This document shows, piece by piece, positions 25,719-35,288 of a stretch of DNA of 64,000 nucleotides. How positions within the stretch are numbered: position 1 is the first letter of the stretch; each line of letters opens with the position of its first letter. Both the position numbers and the translations under genes were made by a program. The notes below the pieces were generated by a model that was given only the letters and a program-made list of their open reading frames with translations, searched no databases and was not told the origin of the DNA. Location: positions 248,001-312,000 of the forward strand of contig CAVZDW010000012.1 in NCBI GenBank assembly GCA_963774155.1, written 5' to 3'. The stretch comes from DASSUW01 sp963774155. Its GTDB lineage: Bacteria; Actinomycetota; Thermoleophilia; Solirubrobacterales; Solirubrobacteraceae.

Positions 25719-26908
25719 GGGCGTACGCCGCGGTCCTGCGCGTGCCCCACGTGGCGGCGCTGATCGCGACGACGCTGCTCGCGCGCTTCCCGATCGGGAT
25801 CAACGCGCTGGCGATCATCCTCTACCTGCGTGCCGAGCGCGGCTCGTACGCGGTGGCCGGCGCGGTGGCGGGAGCGCTCGCCGCGGGCAGCGGCGTCGGC
25901 GCGCCCGTGGCCGGCCGGCTGGTCGACGCGTTCGGCCAGCGCCGCGTGCTCGTCCCGCTCGGCTTCCTGCACGCCGCCGCCCTGGGCGCGATCGTGGCCG
26001 GCACCGAGGCCGGCGCGCCGGTGGCGGTGCTCATCGTCTGCGGCGTGGTGGCCGGCTTCGCGATCCCGCCGACCTCGTCGGTCCTGCGCTCGATGTGGCC
26101 GACGCTGCTGCGGGAGCGGCCGCAGCTCCTGCAGCCGGCGTACGCGCTCGACTCGGTGATGATCGAGCTGATCTTCATCCTCGGCCCGCTGCTGACGGCG
26201 CTGATCGCGACGGCGTTCAGCCCGCCGGTGGCGCTGATCGTGTCGGCGACGAGCGTGATCGTGGGCACCATCGGCTTCACCGCGCTGCCGCCCTCGCGGG
26301 CGATGAAGCCCGTACCGGACCGGCCCCGCGCCGGAGCGCTCGGGGCGCTGGCCTCGCCGGGCGTGCGCACGCTCGTCTGGACGTCGCTGCCGATGGGCAT
26401 CGGGATCGGGATCTGCGAGGTCACGCTCCCGGCGTTCAGCGACGCGAGCGGCGCCGCGGCGGCGGCCGGGCTCCTGCTCGCCGTCTGGTCGGTCGGCAGC
26501 GCGGTCGGCGGGCTCGTCTACGGCGCGCTCCCGAACCGGCCGCCACTCGACCGCGTCCACCTCGTGGTCACCACGCTGCTCCCGCTCAGCCTGCTGCCGA
26601 TGGCCGCCGCGCCGTCGGTGCCCGTGATGGCGCTGCTCGTCCTCCCGGCCGGGATGTTCATCGCGCCGCTGCTGGCCACCCGCAACGAGATCGTGGGCTG
26701 GGTCGCCCCCGAGGGATCGCGGACCGAGGCCTACACGTGGCCGGTCACCGCGTTCGTGGGCGGCATCGCCATCGGCTCCGCGCTGGCCGGCGCGATCGTC
26801 GAGTCGGCGAGCTGGCGGACCGCGTTCCTGGTGGCCGGCGGCGTGGCGTCGGTCGGCACCGTGATCGCGTTCGCGCGGCGGGACACGTTGCCGCAGTTCG
26901 GGAGCTAG
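25715..26908 (+). CDS. MFS transporter
   Basis: A 397-residue major-facilitator protein with 12 predicted helices. The motif-A-like loop is RLVDAFGQRRVLVPLGF between helices 2 and 3, and helix 4 holds GFAIPPTSSVLRSMW. The pattern resembles the sugar/drug efflux set related to YfcJ/SetA-like transporters. The substrate is unknown. It is translationally coupled to the udg gene and, with tetR, forms a three-gene operon. A 40-bp gap separates it from lhr. Confidence 0.85.
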   Translation: MRAYAAVLRVPHVAALIATTLLARFPIGINALAIILYLRAERGSYAVAGAVAGALAAGSGVGAPVAGRLVDAFGQRRVLVPLGFLHAAALGAIVAGTEAGAPVAVLIVCGVVAGFAIPPTSSVLRSMWPTLLRERPQLLQPAYALDSVMIELIFILGPLLTALIATAFSPPVALIVSATSVIVGTIGFTALPPSRAMKPVPDRPRAGALGALASPGVRTLVWTSLPMGIGIGICEVTLPAFSDASGAAAAAGLLLAVWSVGSAVGGLVYGALPNRPPLDRVHLVVTTLLPLSLLPMAAAPSVPVMALLVLPAGMFIAPLLATRNEIVGWVAPEGSRTEAYTWPVTAFVGGIAIGSALAGAIVESASWRTAFLVAGGVASVGTVIAFARRDTLPQFGS

Positions 26909-26928
26909 CACCACCGAAACCGCAAAGC

Positions 26929-26942
26929 GTCGCCGTACCCTG
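26929..26942 (+). promoter_or_regulatory. lhr promoter element shared with nei
   Basis: GTCGCCGTACCCTG, containing the -10-like TACCCT, ends 6 nt before the lhr GTG (box-to-start gap 7 nt). The identical 14-mer occurs before nei at 33205-33218 with nearly the same spacing. Confidence 0.55.
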
Positions 26943-26948
26943 GAACGA

Positions 26949-29900
26949 GTGCCGCTCTCTCGCTTCACCCCCCAGGTCCGGGAGTGGTTCGAGCGGGCGT
27001 TCGCGGCTCCCACTCCCGCGCAGGCGCAGGCCTGGCCCGCCATCGCCACCGGCGAGCACACGCTGATCTCCGCCCCCACGGGCTCGGGCAAGACGCTGGC
27101 GGCCTTCCTGTGGGCGCTCGACCGCATGGTCGCCGAGCCGACCGCGGACCGCACCCGTCTCGTCTACGTGAGCCCGCTGAAGGCGCTCTCCTACGACGTG
27201 GAGAAGAACCTGCGGGCGCCGCTGCGCGGCATCGGCGCCGACGTGAAGGTCGCCATCCGCACCGGCGACACGCCCGCAGAAGGACCGGCGGGACATGGTC
27301 CGCCACCCGCCGGACATCCTCATCACCACGCCCGAGTCGCTGTACCTGATGCTCACCAGCCAGGCGGCGAAGATCTTCGACGGCACCGAGCAGGTGATCG
27401 TGGACGAGATCCACGCGGTCGCGCAGACCAAGCGCGGCGCCCACCTCGCGCTCACGCTCGAGCGCCTGGCCGAGGCGGCGGACCGGGACGTCCAGCGCAT
27501 CGGCCTGTCGGCGACGCAGAACCCGCTCGAGGAGGTCGGCCGCTTCCTCGTCGGCCCCAAGCGCACGTGCTCGATCGTCGACACCGGCGTCCGCAAGCCG
27601 CTCGACCTGCAGATCCACGTGCCCGTCGAGTCGATGGTCGAGCCGGACACCGACGTCGTCCTCGACCCGTTCGAGGGCACGGGCCAGGAGGCCACGCGCA
27701 AGTCGATCTGGCCGGCGATCTACCCGAAGCTGCTCGAGCTGGTCAAGGAGCACCGCTCGACCCTGATCTTCGTGAACAACCGCCGCGGCGCCGAGCGGCT
27801 CGCGCTGCGGCTCAACGAGCTGGCCGACGAGAACATCGCCCGCGCCCACCACGGCTCGCTGGCCCGCGAGGAGCGGCTGCTCGTCGAGGACCTGCTCAAG
27901 GCGGGTGAGCTGCCCTGCCTGGTCGCCACGTCGAGCCTCGAGCTGGGCATCGACATGGGCGCCATCGACCTCGTGCTCCAGGTCGAGTCGCCGAAGTCGG
28001 TCACGGCCGGCCTCCAGCGCATCGGTCGCGCCGGCCACAACGTCGGCGACGTCAGCAAGGGCCGCATCTTCCCCAAGTTCCGCGCCGACCTGCTCGAGTG
28101 CGCCGTCGTCGCCCAGCGCATGCGCGAGGGCATGATCGAGACCACGGTCGTGCCGCGCAACGCCCTTGACGTGCTCGCCCAGCAGATCGTCGCCATGGCC
28201 GCTTCGGCCGGCGACGACGGCCTGGCCGTCGACCACCTCTTCGCGCTCGTCACGCGCACGTACTCGTACGGCGAGCTCTCCCGCGAGCAGCTCGAGAACG
28301 TGCTCGACATGCTCGACGGCCGCTACCCGAGCGAGGAGTTCGGCGAGCTCCGCGCCCGCATCGTGTGGGATCGCGTCGCCGGCACGATCCGCCCGCGGCG
28401 CGGCGCCCGGGCGCTGGCCATCACCAACGCCGGCACGATCCCCGACCGCGGGCTGTTCTCCGTGAACCTGCCGGACGGCCGCCGCGTCGGCGAGCTGGAC
28501 GAGGAGATGGTCTACGAGGCCCGCCCCGGCCAGACGTTCCTGCTCGGCGCGTCGAGCTGGCGGATCGAGGACATCACGCGCGACCGCGTGGTCGTCACGC
28601 CCGCGCCGGGCGTTCCCGCCGCCGTGCCGTTCTGGAAGGGCGACGGGCTCGGCCGCCCGCGCGAGCTGGGCGAGGCGATCGGGGCCTTCGCGCGCTGGGC
28701 GGTCGATCAGCCGCCCGCGGCGCTGCAGGCGGACTACCACCTGGACGAGCTGGCGGCGAACAACCTCGTCGAGTTCCTGCGCGAGCAGCAGGCGGCCACC
28801 CGGGTCATCCCGAGCGACCGCACGATCGTCATCGAGCGCTTCCGCGACGAGATCGGCGACTGGCGGCTGTGCGTGCTCTCGCCCTACGGCGGCCGCGTGC
28901 ACGCCGCGTGGGGCCTGGCGCTGAGCGCCCGCATCCGCGACCAGTACGGGCTCGAGTCCGACGCCATCTGGTCCGACGACGGCATCATCGTCCACCTCCC
29001 CGACGCGGACGAGCCGCCCGGTATGGAGCTCGTGATGATCGAGCCCGACGAGCTCGAGGACCTCGTGGTCGGTGAGCTCGGCGGCAGCGCCCTGTTCGGC
29101 GCGCGCTTCCGCGAGAACGCCGGCCGCGCCCTGCTCATCCCGCGCGCCTATCCGGGCCGCCGCACCCCGCTCTGGCAGCAGCGGCTCAAGAGCCAGTCGC
29201 TGCTGGAGGTGGCCAAGCGCTACGGCCAGTTCCCGATCGTGCTCGAGACCTACCGCGAGTGCCTGCGGGACGTGCTCGACGTGCCGGGCCTGCGCGAGCT
29301 GCTGCGCGGCATGCACTCGCGCGAGCTGAGCGTGGTCGAGGTCGAGACCCCGACCGCCTCGCCGTTCGCGTCCTCCCTGCTCTTCGACTACGTCGCGACG
29401 TACATGTACGAGGGCGACACGCCGAACGCGGAGCGCCGCGCGGCCGCCCTCGCGCTCGATCGCGACCTCCTGCGCGAGCTGCTCGGCCAGGAGGAGCTGC
29501 GCGAGCTCATCGATCCCGACGCGCTCGATCAGGTCGAGGCCGACCTCCAGCGGACCTCCGAGCGCACCCGCGCGGACAGCGTGGACGCGCTGCACGACGT
29601 CCTGCGGCGCGTGGGCGATCTGACCGACGACGAGGCGCGGACCCGGGGCGGCACGCCCGAGTGGCTCGAGCGACTGGGCGCCGAGCGGCGCGCCGTGCGG
29701 CTGCGCGTCGGCGGCGAGCCGCGGTGGATCGCGGCCGAGGATGCCGGGCTCTACCGCGACGCGCTCGGCGCCGTTCCGCCCTCCGGCCTGCCCGAGGTCT
29801 TCCTCGACGACGTGCCCGACGCGATGGAGCGCCTCGTGCGGCGCTTCGCCCGCACGCACGGGCCGTTCGAGAGCGCCTTGCTGAAGGAGCGCTACGGGCT

Positions 29901-31293
29901 CGACCTGACGCCGGTGCTGGCCGGCCTCGAGCGCGCCGGCGAGCTGGTGCGCGGCGAGCTGCGGCCCGGCGGCACCCAGCGCGAGTGGTGCGATCCCGAG
30001 GTGCTGCGGCGGCTGCGCCGCGCCTCGCTGGCCGCCCTGCGCAAGGAGATCGAGCCGGCCGACCAGCGGGCGCTGGCGCGCTTCATGCCGAGCTGGCAGG
30101 GCGTCGACCGCCACCCGCCCTCGGGCGCCGGGATCGACCGGCTGCGCGACGTGCTCGTCCCGCTCCAGGGCCTGGCCCTGCCCGTCGACGTCTGGGAGCG
30201 CGACGTGCTCCCCCGCCGCGTCGGCGCCTACTCGCCTTCGTGGCTCGACCAGCTCTGCTCGGCGGGCGAGCTCGTGTGGGTCGGCGCCGGGTCGCTCGGC
30301 CGCCGCTCCGGCCGCGTCGCGCTCTACTTCCGCGAGGACGCGGCGCTGCTCGGCGCCCCGCCCGCGCCCGCCGCTCCCGAGGGCGGCGTGCACGACGCGC
30401 TGCGCGCCCGCCTGGCCCAGGGCGCCTGCTTCTTCACCGACCTGCTCACCGACGTCCCCGGCATGCCGACCGAGGAGCTCGTGGAGGCGCTGTGGGACCT
30501 CGTGTGGGCGGGCGAGGTGACCAACGACGCCTGGGCGCCGCTGCGCTCGCCGAAGCTCACCGCCGCCGCTCCCTGGTCGCAGAAGGCGCGCGCGGACCGC
30601 CGCCGCAGCTTCTCCGCGCGCCGGCGCGGCGCGCAGCCCACGGTCCAGGGCCGCTGGTCGCTCACCGAGCGCCTCTTCGCGGGTGACGATCCCGCGGGGC
30701 GGCGGCGCGCCCAGGCCGAGCTCCTGCTCGAGCGCTACGGCATCGTCACCCGCGAGCAGGTGCTGGCCGAGGGCATCCCGGGCGGGTTCTCATCGCTCTA
30801 CGACTCGCTGGCCGCGCTGGAGACGATCGGGATCGCCCGCCGTGGCTACTTCATCGAGGGCCTCGGCGGCGCGCAGTTCGCGCTCCCCGGGGCGGTCGAG
30901 CGGCTGCGCGCGCAGCGCGACGACGACGCCGCGCCCCCGGTCGTGCTCGCCGCCACGGATCCCGCGCAGCCCTACGGCGCCGTCCTGAAGTGGCCGAAGA
31001 CCGAGAACCGCTCCCCCGCCCGCACGGCCGGCGCCTACGTCGTGCTGGCCGGGGCCGAGCCCGTGATCTACGTCGAGCGCGGCGGCAAGGGCCTGCAGTT
31101 CCTCGTGGCCGAGGACGACCCGCGCGTGGCGCCGAGCCTCGAGGCGCTGGTCGACGCGGTCCGCCGGAGCCGCGTCAAGCGGCTGGCGATCGAGCGCGTG
31201 AACGCCGAGCCGGTGGTCGGCTCGCCCTACGAGACCGTGCTGCTCGAGCTCGGCTTCCGCGCCGGCCCGCGCAAGCTGACGCTCAGCGCCTGA
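26949..31293 (+). CDS. lhr: Lhr-family ATP-dependent helicase with one-base frameshift
   Basis: A superfamily 2 DNA-repair helicase; the intact product would be about 1447 residues, close to mycobacterial Lhr. Walker A is APTGSGKTLA (near residue 45), the DEIH box is IVDEIHAV, motif VI is RIGRAGHNVG, then a long winged-helix/Lhr C-terminal region. The frame breaks near 27273-27276. The GTG-initiated frame has one extra base in ACGCCCGCAG; removing it restores GDTPQKDRRDMVRHPPDILI. Uncorrected, the 5' frame runs to 27908 and the rest opens at ATG 27295. All 1300+ downstream codons are intact, so a sequencing error or very recent mutation is likelier than decay. Confidence 0.85.
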
Positions 31294-33185
31294 AGGTCGA
31301 GCTCGGCGGCCGGCAGCGGCCGCGAGATGTGGAAGCCCTGCGCGATGTCGCAGCGCAGGTCGGCGAGACCCTGCATGATCTCCGCCGTCTCCACGCCCTC
31401 GGCGACGACCTGCAGGCCGAGGTTGCGCGCGAGGTCGATCGTGGAACGCACGATCACCGCGTCGTTCTCGTCGTCGGCCATGCCGGCCACGAACGAGCGG
31501 TCGATCTTCACCTCGTCGAGCGGCAGCCGCTTGAGGTAGGCGAGCGAGGAGTGGCCGGTGCCGAAGTCGTCGAGCGAGAGCCGCACGCCGAGGGCGCGCA
31601 GCCCGCTGAGGACGTCGGTGGCGCGGACCGGGTCGGCCATCACGGTGTGCTCGGAGATCTCGCACTCGAGCCGGTTGCCCTCCACGCCGTGGTGCCGGAG
31701 CAGCCCCGCGATGGTGGCCGGGAGCGTGACGTCGACGATGTTGGCGGCCGCGAGGTTGACGGCGACGGGCAGGTCGTGGCCCTGCTCGCGCCACGCGCGC
31801 TGCTGGGCGAGCGCCGCGTCGACGACCCAGCGGGTGAGGTCGGCGACGGCGCCCGTCCGCTCGGCGAGCGGCACGAACTCGTCCGGGGCCAGCAGCCCGC
31901 GGGTCGGGTGCTGCCAGCGCACGAGAGCCTCGAAGCCGATCAGCTCGCCACTGCCGAGCGAGAGCTTGGGCTGGAAGTGCAGGACCAGCTCGTCCTGCTC
32001 GATCGCGCGCCGCAGCTCGGCCAGAAGGCCGAGCCGGTCGGCGGAGTAGGGATCGCGCTCGGACGAGTAGGTGGCCACGCCGCGGCGGCCGCGCTTGGCG
32101 TCGTACATGGCGACGTCGGCGCGCTGGAGCAGCGCACCCGCGGTCGTCCCGTGCTCCGGATAGAACGCGACGCCGACGCTGGCCTCCAGCTCGACCGCGA
32201 CCCCGCGCAGTGCGAACGGGCGGCGGAGCGCGTCCTGCAGGCGGCCGGCGAGGTCGATGACCGCTTCGCGGCTCGGGGCGCCGTCGATGAGGACGGCGAA
32301 CTCGTCGCCGCCGAGGCGGGCGAGCGTGTCGCCGCGGCGCACCGTGGCCTGAAGGCGCTCGGCGACGTCGATCAGCAGCGCGTCGCCGGTGTCGTGCCCG
32401 AGCGTGTCGTTGACCTCCTTGAAGCGATCGAGGTCGATCAGGAGCATCGCGGCCTGCGCGTCCCCGCGCAGCACGCGGTCGGCACGGGCATGCAGGAGCG
32501 TGCGGTTCGGGAGGCCGGTGAGCGCGTCGTGCAGCGCCTGCCGGCGCAGCCGGCGCGAGGCGCCGGCGACGATCCGGAAGAGCGCCGCGAAGAGCAGCAC
32601 GAGGCCGCCGCCGAGCAGGATGGCCACGAGCAGCACGTCCTCGCGGATCTCCTGCGCGACCGGTCCGTAGCTCATGTAGAGCTCGAGCACGGCCGACGGC
32701 TCGCCGTTGGGGACGAGCCGCACCGGGACGTAGACCTCGAGGACCTTGCTCCCGGAGCCGTCGTCGCGGACGCCGTTCTCCAGGTTGCGCACGACCTCGC
32801 CGGCGAGCGCCGTGTCGACGTTGCCGCCCTTGAACGCCCATCCGCCGATGATCGAGCGGTCGTTGGAGTAGACGAGCCGGCCGTCGCGGTTGAAGAGCTT
32901 GACGGTGACGATCCCCGCGTCCTCGAAGTGGCGGGCGCCGAGCTCGCGGTCCAGCTCGCTGAGGCGCCGGAGCGTGTTCGGATAGCGGAGGTCGGCGGCG
33001 GCGAGGTGCGTCCCGACGCCGAGCTGCGTCATGACCTGGGCGTGCTTGACGGCGCGGTCGAGCGCGCGCTGCTCGATGCGGTGCTTGAGCACGAGCCCGA
33101 TGGCGAGACCGAGGGCGGCGACGATGACGATGCCCAGGGCGAAGAATCGCCCGAGCAGGGACACGCGTGCTGACCAAGTCCGCAT
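31227..33185 (-). CDS. membrane GGDEF-EAL cyclic-di-GMP protein
   Basis: 652 residues: TM helix at ~11-33, an extracytoplasmic Cache-like sensor at ~35-180, TM at ~185-207, a GGDEF domain at ~220-385 (DALTGLPNRTLLHAR, active site GGDEF), and an EAL domain at ~395-640. EAL motifs present are FEALVRW, ECEISEH, DDFGTGHSSLAYLKRL, VKIDRSF and AEGVETAE. Both catalytic sets look complete, so it may act as cyclase or phosphodiesterase depending on its signal. It lies between lhr and nei on the opposite strand and overlaps the lhr 3' end by 67 bp. lhr and nei are usually adjacent in mycobacteria, so insertion here is plausible. Confidence 0.9.
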   Translation of the reverse strand: MRTWSARVSLLGRFFALGIVIVAALGLAIGLVLKHRIEQRALDRAVKHAQVMTQLGVGTHLAAADLRYPNTLRRLSELDRELGARHFEDAGIVTVKLFNRDGRLVYSNDRSIIGGWAFKGGNVDTALAGEVVRNLENGVRDDGSGSKVLEVYVPVRLVPNGEPSAVLELYMSYGPVAQEIREDVLLVAILLGGGLVLLFAALFRIVAGASRRLRRQALHDALTGLPNRTLLHARADRVLRGDAQAAMLLIDLDRFKEVNDTLGHDTGDALLIDVAERLQATVRRGDTLARLGGDEFAVLIDGAPSREAVIDLAGRLQDALRRPFALRGVAVELEASVGVAFYPEHGTTAGALLQRADVAMYDAKRGRRGVATYSSERDPYSADRLGLLAELRRAIEQDELVLHFQPKLSLGSGELIGFEALVRWQHPTRGLLAPDEFVPLAERTGAVADLTRWVVDAALAQQRAWREQGHDLPVAVNLAAANIVDVTLPATIAGLLRHHGVEGNRLECEISEHTVMADPVRATDVLSGLRALGVRLSLDDFGTGHSSLAYLKRLPLDEVKIDRSFVAGMADDENDAVIVRSTIDLARNLGLQVVAEGVETAEIMQGLADLRCDIAQGFHISRPLPAAELDLQALSVSLRGPARKPSSSSTVS

Positions 33186-33204
33186 ATGACATTGATCGGC
33201 GGCA

Positions 33205-33218
33205 GTCGCCGTACCCTG
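33205..33218 (+). promoter_or_regulatory. nei promoter element shared with lhr
   Basis: GTCGCCGTACCCTG, identical to 26929-26942. TACCCT ends 6 nt before the nei GTG start, consistent with leaderless transcription. Confidence 0.55.
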
Positions 33219-33223
33219 AAGTT

Positions 33224-34003
33224 GTGCCGGAGGGCGACACGATCCACTACGCGGCGATCCGCATCCGCCCGGTGCTCGAGGGTTCGGTCCCGGACGAGAT
33301 CGCCACGCCGCACCCGCGCTTCGGCCGCGACCGCTGGCCCCAGCGGCTCGCCGGCCAGGCGGTGCGCTCGGTGGATGCCCACGGCAAGCACCTCTTCCTG
33401 CGCTTCGAGGGCGGGCTGGTCATCCACTCGCACCTGCGCATGACCGGCTCCTGGAGGGTCCGGGAATTCGTCCCGCCCGCCCCCACGCCGTCTACCGCCT
33501 GGCTCGTGCTCCGCCGGGGGGAGCGCGAGGTCCTCCAGCTCAAGGGCCCGGTGCTCGAGCTGATGACCGAGTCGCGGACGCGCTTCGACCAGCGGCTGGC
33601 GGGGCTCGGGCCCGACATCCTCGCCCCCGAGCTCGACGAGGCCGCGTTCCTGCGCCGCCTGCGCCACGACGACCCGACGCGGGCGATCGGCGACGCGCTG
33701 CTCGACCAGCGGACCATCGCCGGCATCGGGAACCTGTGGAAGTCCGAGGGCTGCTTCGCCGCGCAGATCGACCCCTGGCGCCCGGCGGGCACGGTCAGCG
33801 ACGCCGAGGCGCTGGCCATCGTCCGTGAGACACGCCCGCGGATGCAGCAGTCCGCCGCCGACGGCCGCCAGGACCGCTGGCGCCGGGTGTACAACGCCGC
33901 CGGCCGTCCATGCCCGCGGTGCGGGCCGCCGGCGCTCATCCGGGCACGCGGGCAGGGAGACGGCAACCGACCCACGTTCTGGTGTCCGACCTGTCAGCAC
34001 TGA
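33224..34003 (+). CDS. nei: Fpg/Nei-family DNA glycosylase/AP lyase (Nei2-like)
   Basis: A 259-residue base-excision repair enzyme. After the initiator, Pro2-Glu3 (PEGDTIHYA) supplies the catalytic N-terminal amine and acid, which fixes GTG 33224 as the start. The DNA-binding helix-two-turn-helix (LLDQRTIAGIGNLWKSEGCF) is followed by the C-terminal zinc finger CPRCG...WCPTCQH. The enzyme removes oxidised pyrimidines and nicks the abasic site. The neighbouring lhr encodes a helicase that is paired with nei in mycobacteria, and the two share a promoter motif here. Confidence 0.92.
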   Translation: MPEGDTIHYAAIRIRPVLEGSVPDEIATPHPRFGRDRWPQRLAGQAVRSVDAHGKHLFLRFEGGLVIHSHLRMTGSWRVREFVPPAPTPSTAWLVLRRGEREVLQLKGPVLELMTESRTRFDQRLAGLGPDILAPELDEAAFLRRLRHDDPTRAIGDALLDQRTIAGIGNLWKSEGCFAAQIDPWRPAGTVSDAEALAIVRETRPRMQQSAADGRQDRWRRVYNAAGRPCPRCGPPALIRARGQGDGNRPTFWCPTCQH

Positions 34004-34698
34004 GACGCGTCGGCCACAAGGGCGCCGACCACATCGCACCCGGCAACACCGCCGCGTCGTTCGATGCTGCGCTGGCCGCCGGCGTCGACATGATCGAGTT
34101 CGACGTGCTGCCCGAAGACATGCACGACCCGGACGCCGGACGGCTGCTGCTCTCGCACGACTACGACCACGACCTCTCGGGCGCCCTCACGCTCGGCGAG
34201 GGACTGGCCCACCTCGCCTCGTCGGCGTTCGGGGCCACCGAGCTCGACGTCGACCTCAAGCTGCCCGGCTACGAGGCGCGCGTGGTGGAGGCGCTGCGCG
34301 AGCACGGCCTGATCGAGCGCACGCTGATCTCCAGCACGTTCATGCGCAGCCTGGTGGCCGTGCGCGAGCTGGAGCCGCGCCTGCGGCTCGGCTGGTCGGT
34401 CCCGCGCGCGCGGCGCGACTACACCGCGTCGCGGCTGACGATGCTGCCCGCCTACGCCGCCGTCGCCCGCATCCGCCGCCGCCTCCCGCCGGCCGCCGCG
34501 CGCCATCTCGAGGCCGGGCGCTGCGACGCGATCATGGCCCACTGGCGGCTCGTCTCTCCCGCGCTCGTGCGCACCGTCGCCGAGCACCGAGCCGAGCTCT
34601 ACGTGTGGACGGTGGACGACGCGAAGCGCATCCGCGCGCTCGAGGCGCTCGGCGTGACCGGCGTCATCACGAACGATCCGCGCCTCTTCTCGACGTAA
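33982..34698 (+). CDS. glycerophosphodiester phosphodiesterase family protein
   Basis: A 238-residue TIM-barrel GDPD. Catalytic or metal residues are His in GHKGADH, Glu and Asp in MIEFDV, His in LLSHDYDHD, and Glu in ATELDVDLKL. It ends with YVWTVDDAKRIRALEALGVTGVITNDP, the usual GDPD finish. One deviation: the conserved PENT segment reads PGNT, so Glu is lost. The enzyme would hydrolyse glycerophosphodiesters to glycerol-3-phosphate. GTG at 33982 overlaps nei by 22 bp; no signal peptide is visible, so it is probably cytosolic. Confidence 0.85.
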   Translation: MSDLSALRRVGHKGADHIAPGNTAASFDAALAAGVDMIEFDVLPEDMHDPDAGRLLLSHDYDHDLSGALTLGEGLAHLASSAFGATELDVDLKLPGYEARVVEALREHGLIERTLISSTFMRSLVAVRELEPRLRLGWSVPRARRDYTASRLTMLPAYAAVARIRRRLPPAAARHLEAGRCDAIMAHWRLVSPALVRTVAEHRAELYVWTVDDAKRIRALEALGVTGVITNDPRLFST

Positions 34699-34769
34699 CT
34701 CACCGCAAGGTTGGGCGTGCCGGCGTGATGGACTCCGGCCTGCGCCGTAGTACCGGCGTGAACTCTGCG

Positions 34770-35288
34770 ATGACCCTCCCCGCAGCGGCACCGGCTCGGC
34801 TCGCGCTCGACTTCGACGCGCTGTACCGCGCCGCCCGGGATGACGTGTTCGCCTACGTCGCGACGCTGCTCCACGATCGCTCGGCAGCCGAGGACGTGAC
34901 CGCGCTGGCGTTCGAGCGCGCGTTCCGCAAGCGCAAGAGCTTCAACCCGCAGCGCGGGAGCGAGCGGGCCTGGCTGTTCGGCATCGCCCGCAACGCCGCG
35001 CTCGACGAGCTGCGCCGCGGCAAGCGGACCGCCGCCCTGGCCACCGAGCCGGAGGCCGCCACCCCGGCCCCGGAGGAGGCGCTCGACCACGCGCTGCGGC
35101 GGGCCGCCGTGCGCACCGCGCTGGGCCAGCTCCCGGCGCGCGACCGCGAGCTCATCGCCCTCAAGTTCCACGCGGGGTTCGACAACGCCGAGCTGGCCGC
35201 CGTGCTCGGCGTCAGCGTCACCAACGCGGGCACGCGCCTGCACCGCGCACTGACCAAGCTCCGGGAGATCCTCGATGACCAGTCCTGA
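34770..35288 (+). CDS. ECF-type sigma-70 family factor
   Basis: A 172-residue ECF sigma factor. Region 2 spans ~15-80 (LYRAARDDVFAYVATLL, ERAWLFGIARNAALDELRRG) and region 4 spans ~115-165 (ALGQLPARDRELIALKFHAG, ELAAVLGVSVTNAGTRLHRA). ATG at 34770 was chosen; ATG at 34728 is an in-frame alternative adding 14 residues. It overlaps the downstream DUF4349 protein by 14 bp. The pair fits an ECF sigma/anti-sigma module sensing an envelope signal. Confidence 0.88.
   Translation: MTLPAAAPARLALDFDALYRAARDDVFAYVATLLHDRSAAEDVTALAFERAFRKRKSFNPQRGSERAWLFGIARNAALDELRRGKRTAALATEPEAATPAPEEALDHALRRAAVRTALGQLPARDRELIALKFHAGFDNAELAAVLGVSVTNAGTRLHRALTKLREILDDQS

Noticed and set aside
27270..27280. Programmed frameshift in lhr
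   Set aside because: No slippery heptamer or downstream stimulatory structure stands out; sequence error or recent mutation is simpler.
27276..27908. Tail of the 5' lhr frame as a separate protein
   Set aside because: After the frame break the residues become Pro/Arg/Ala-rich with no Lhr motif, so only 26949-27276 of that frame is genuine lhr.
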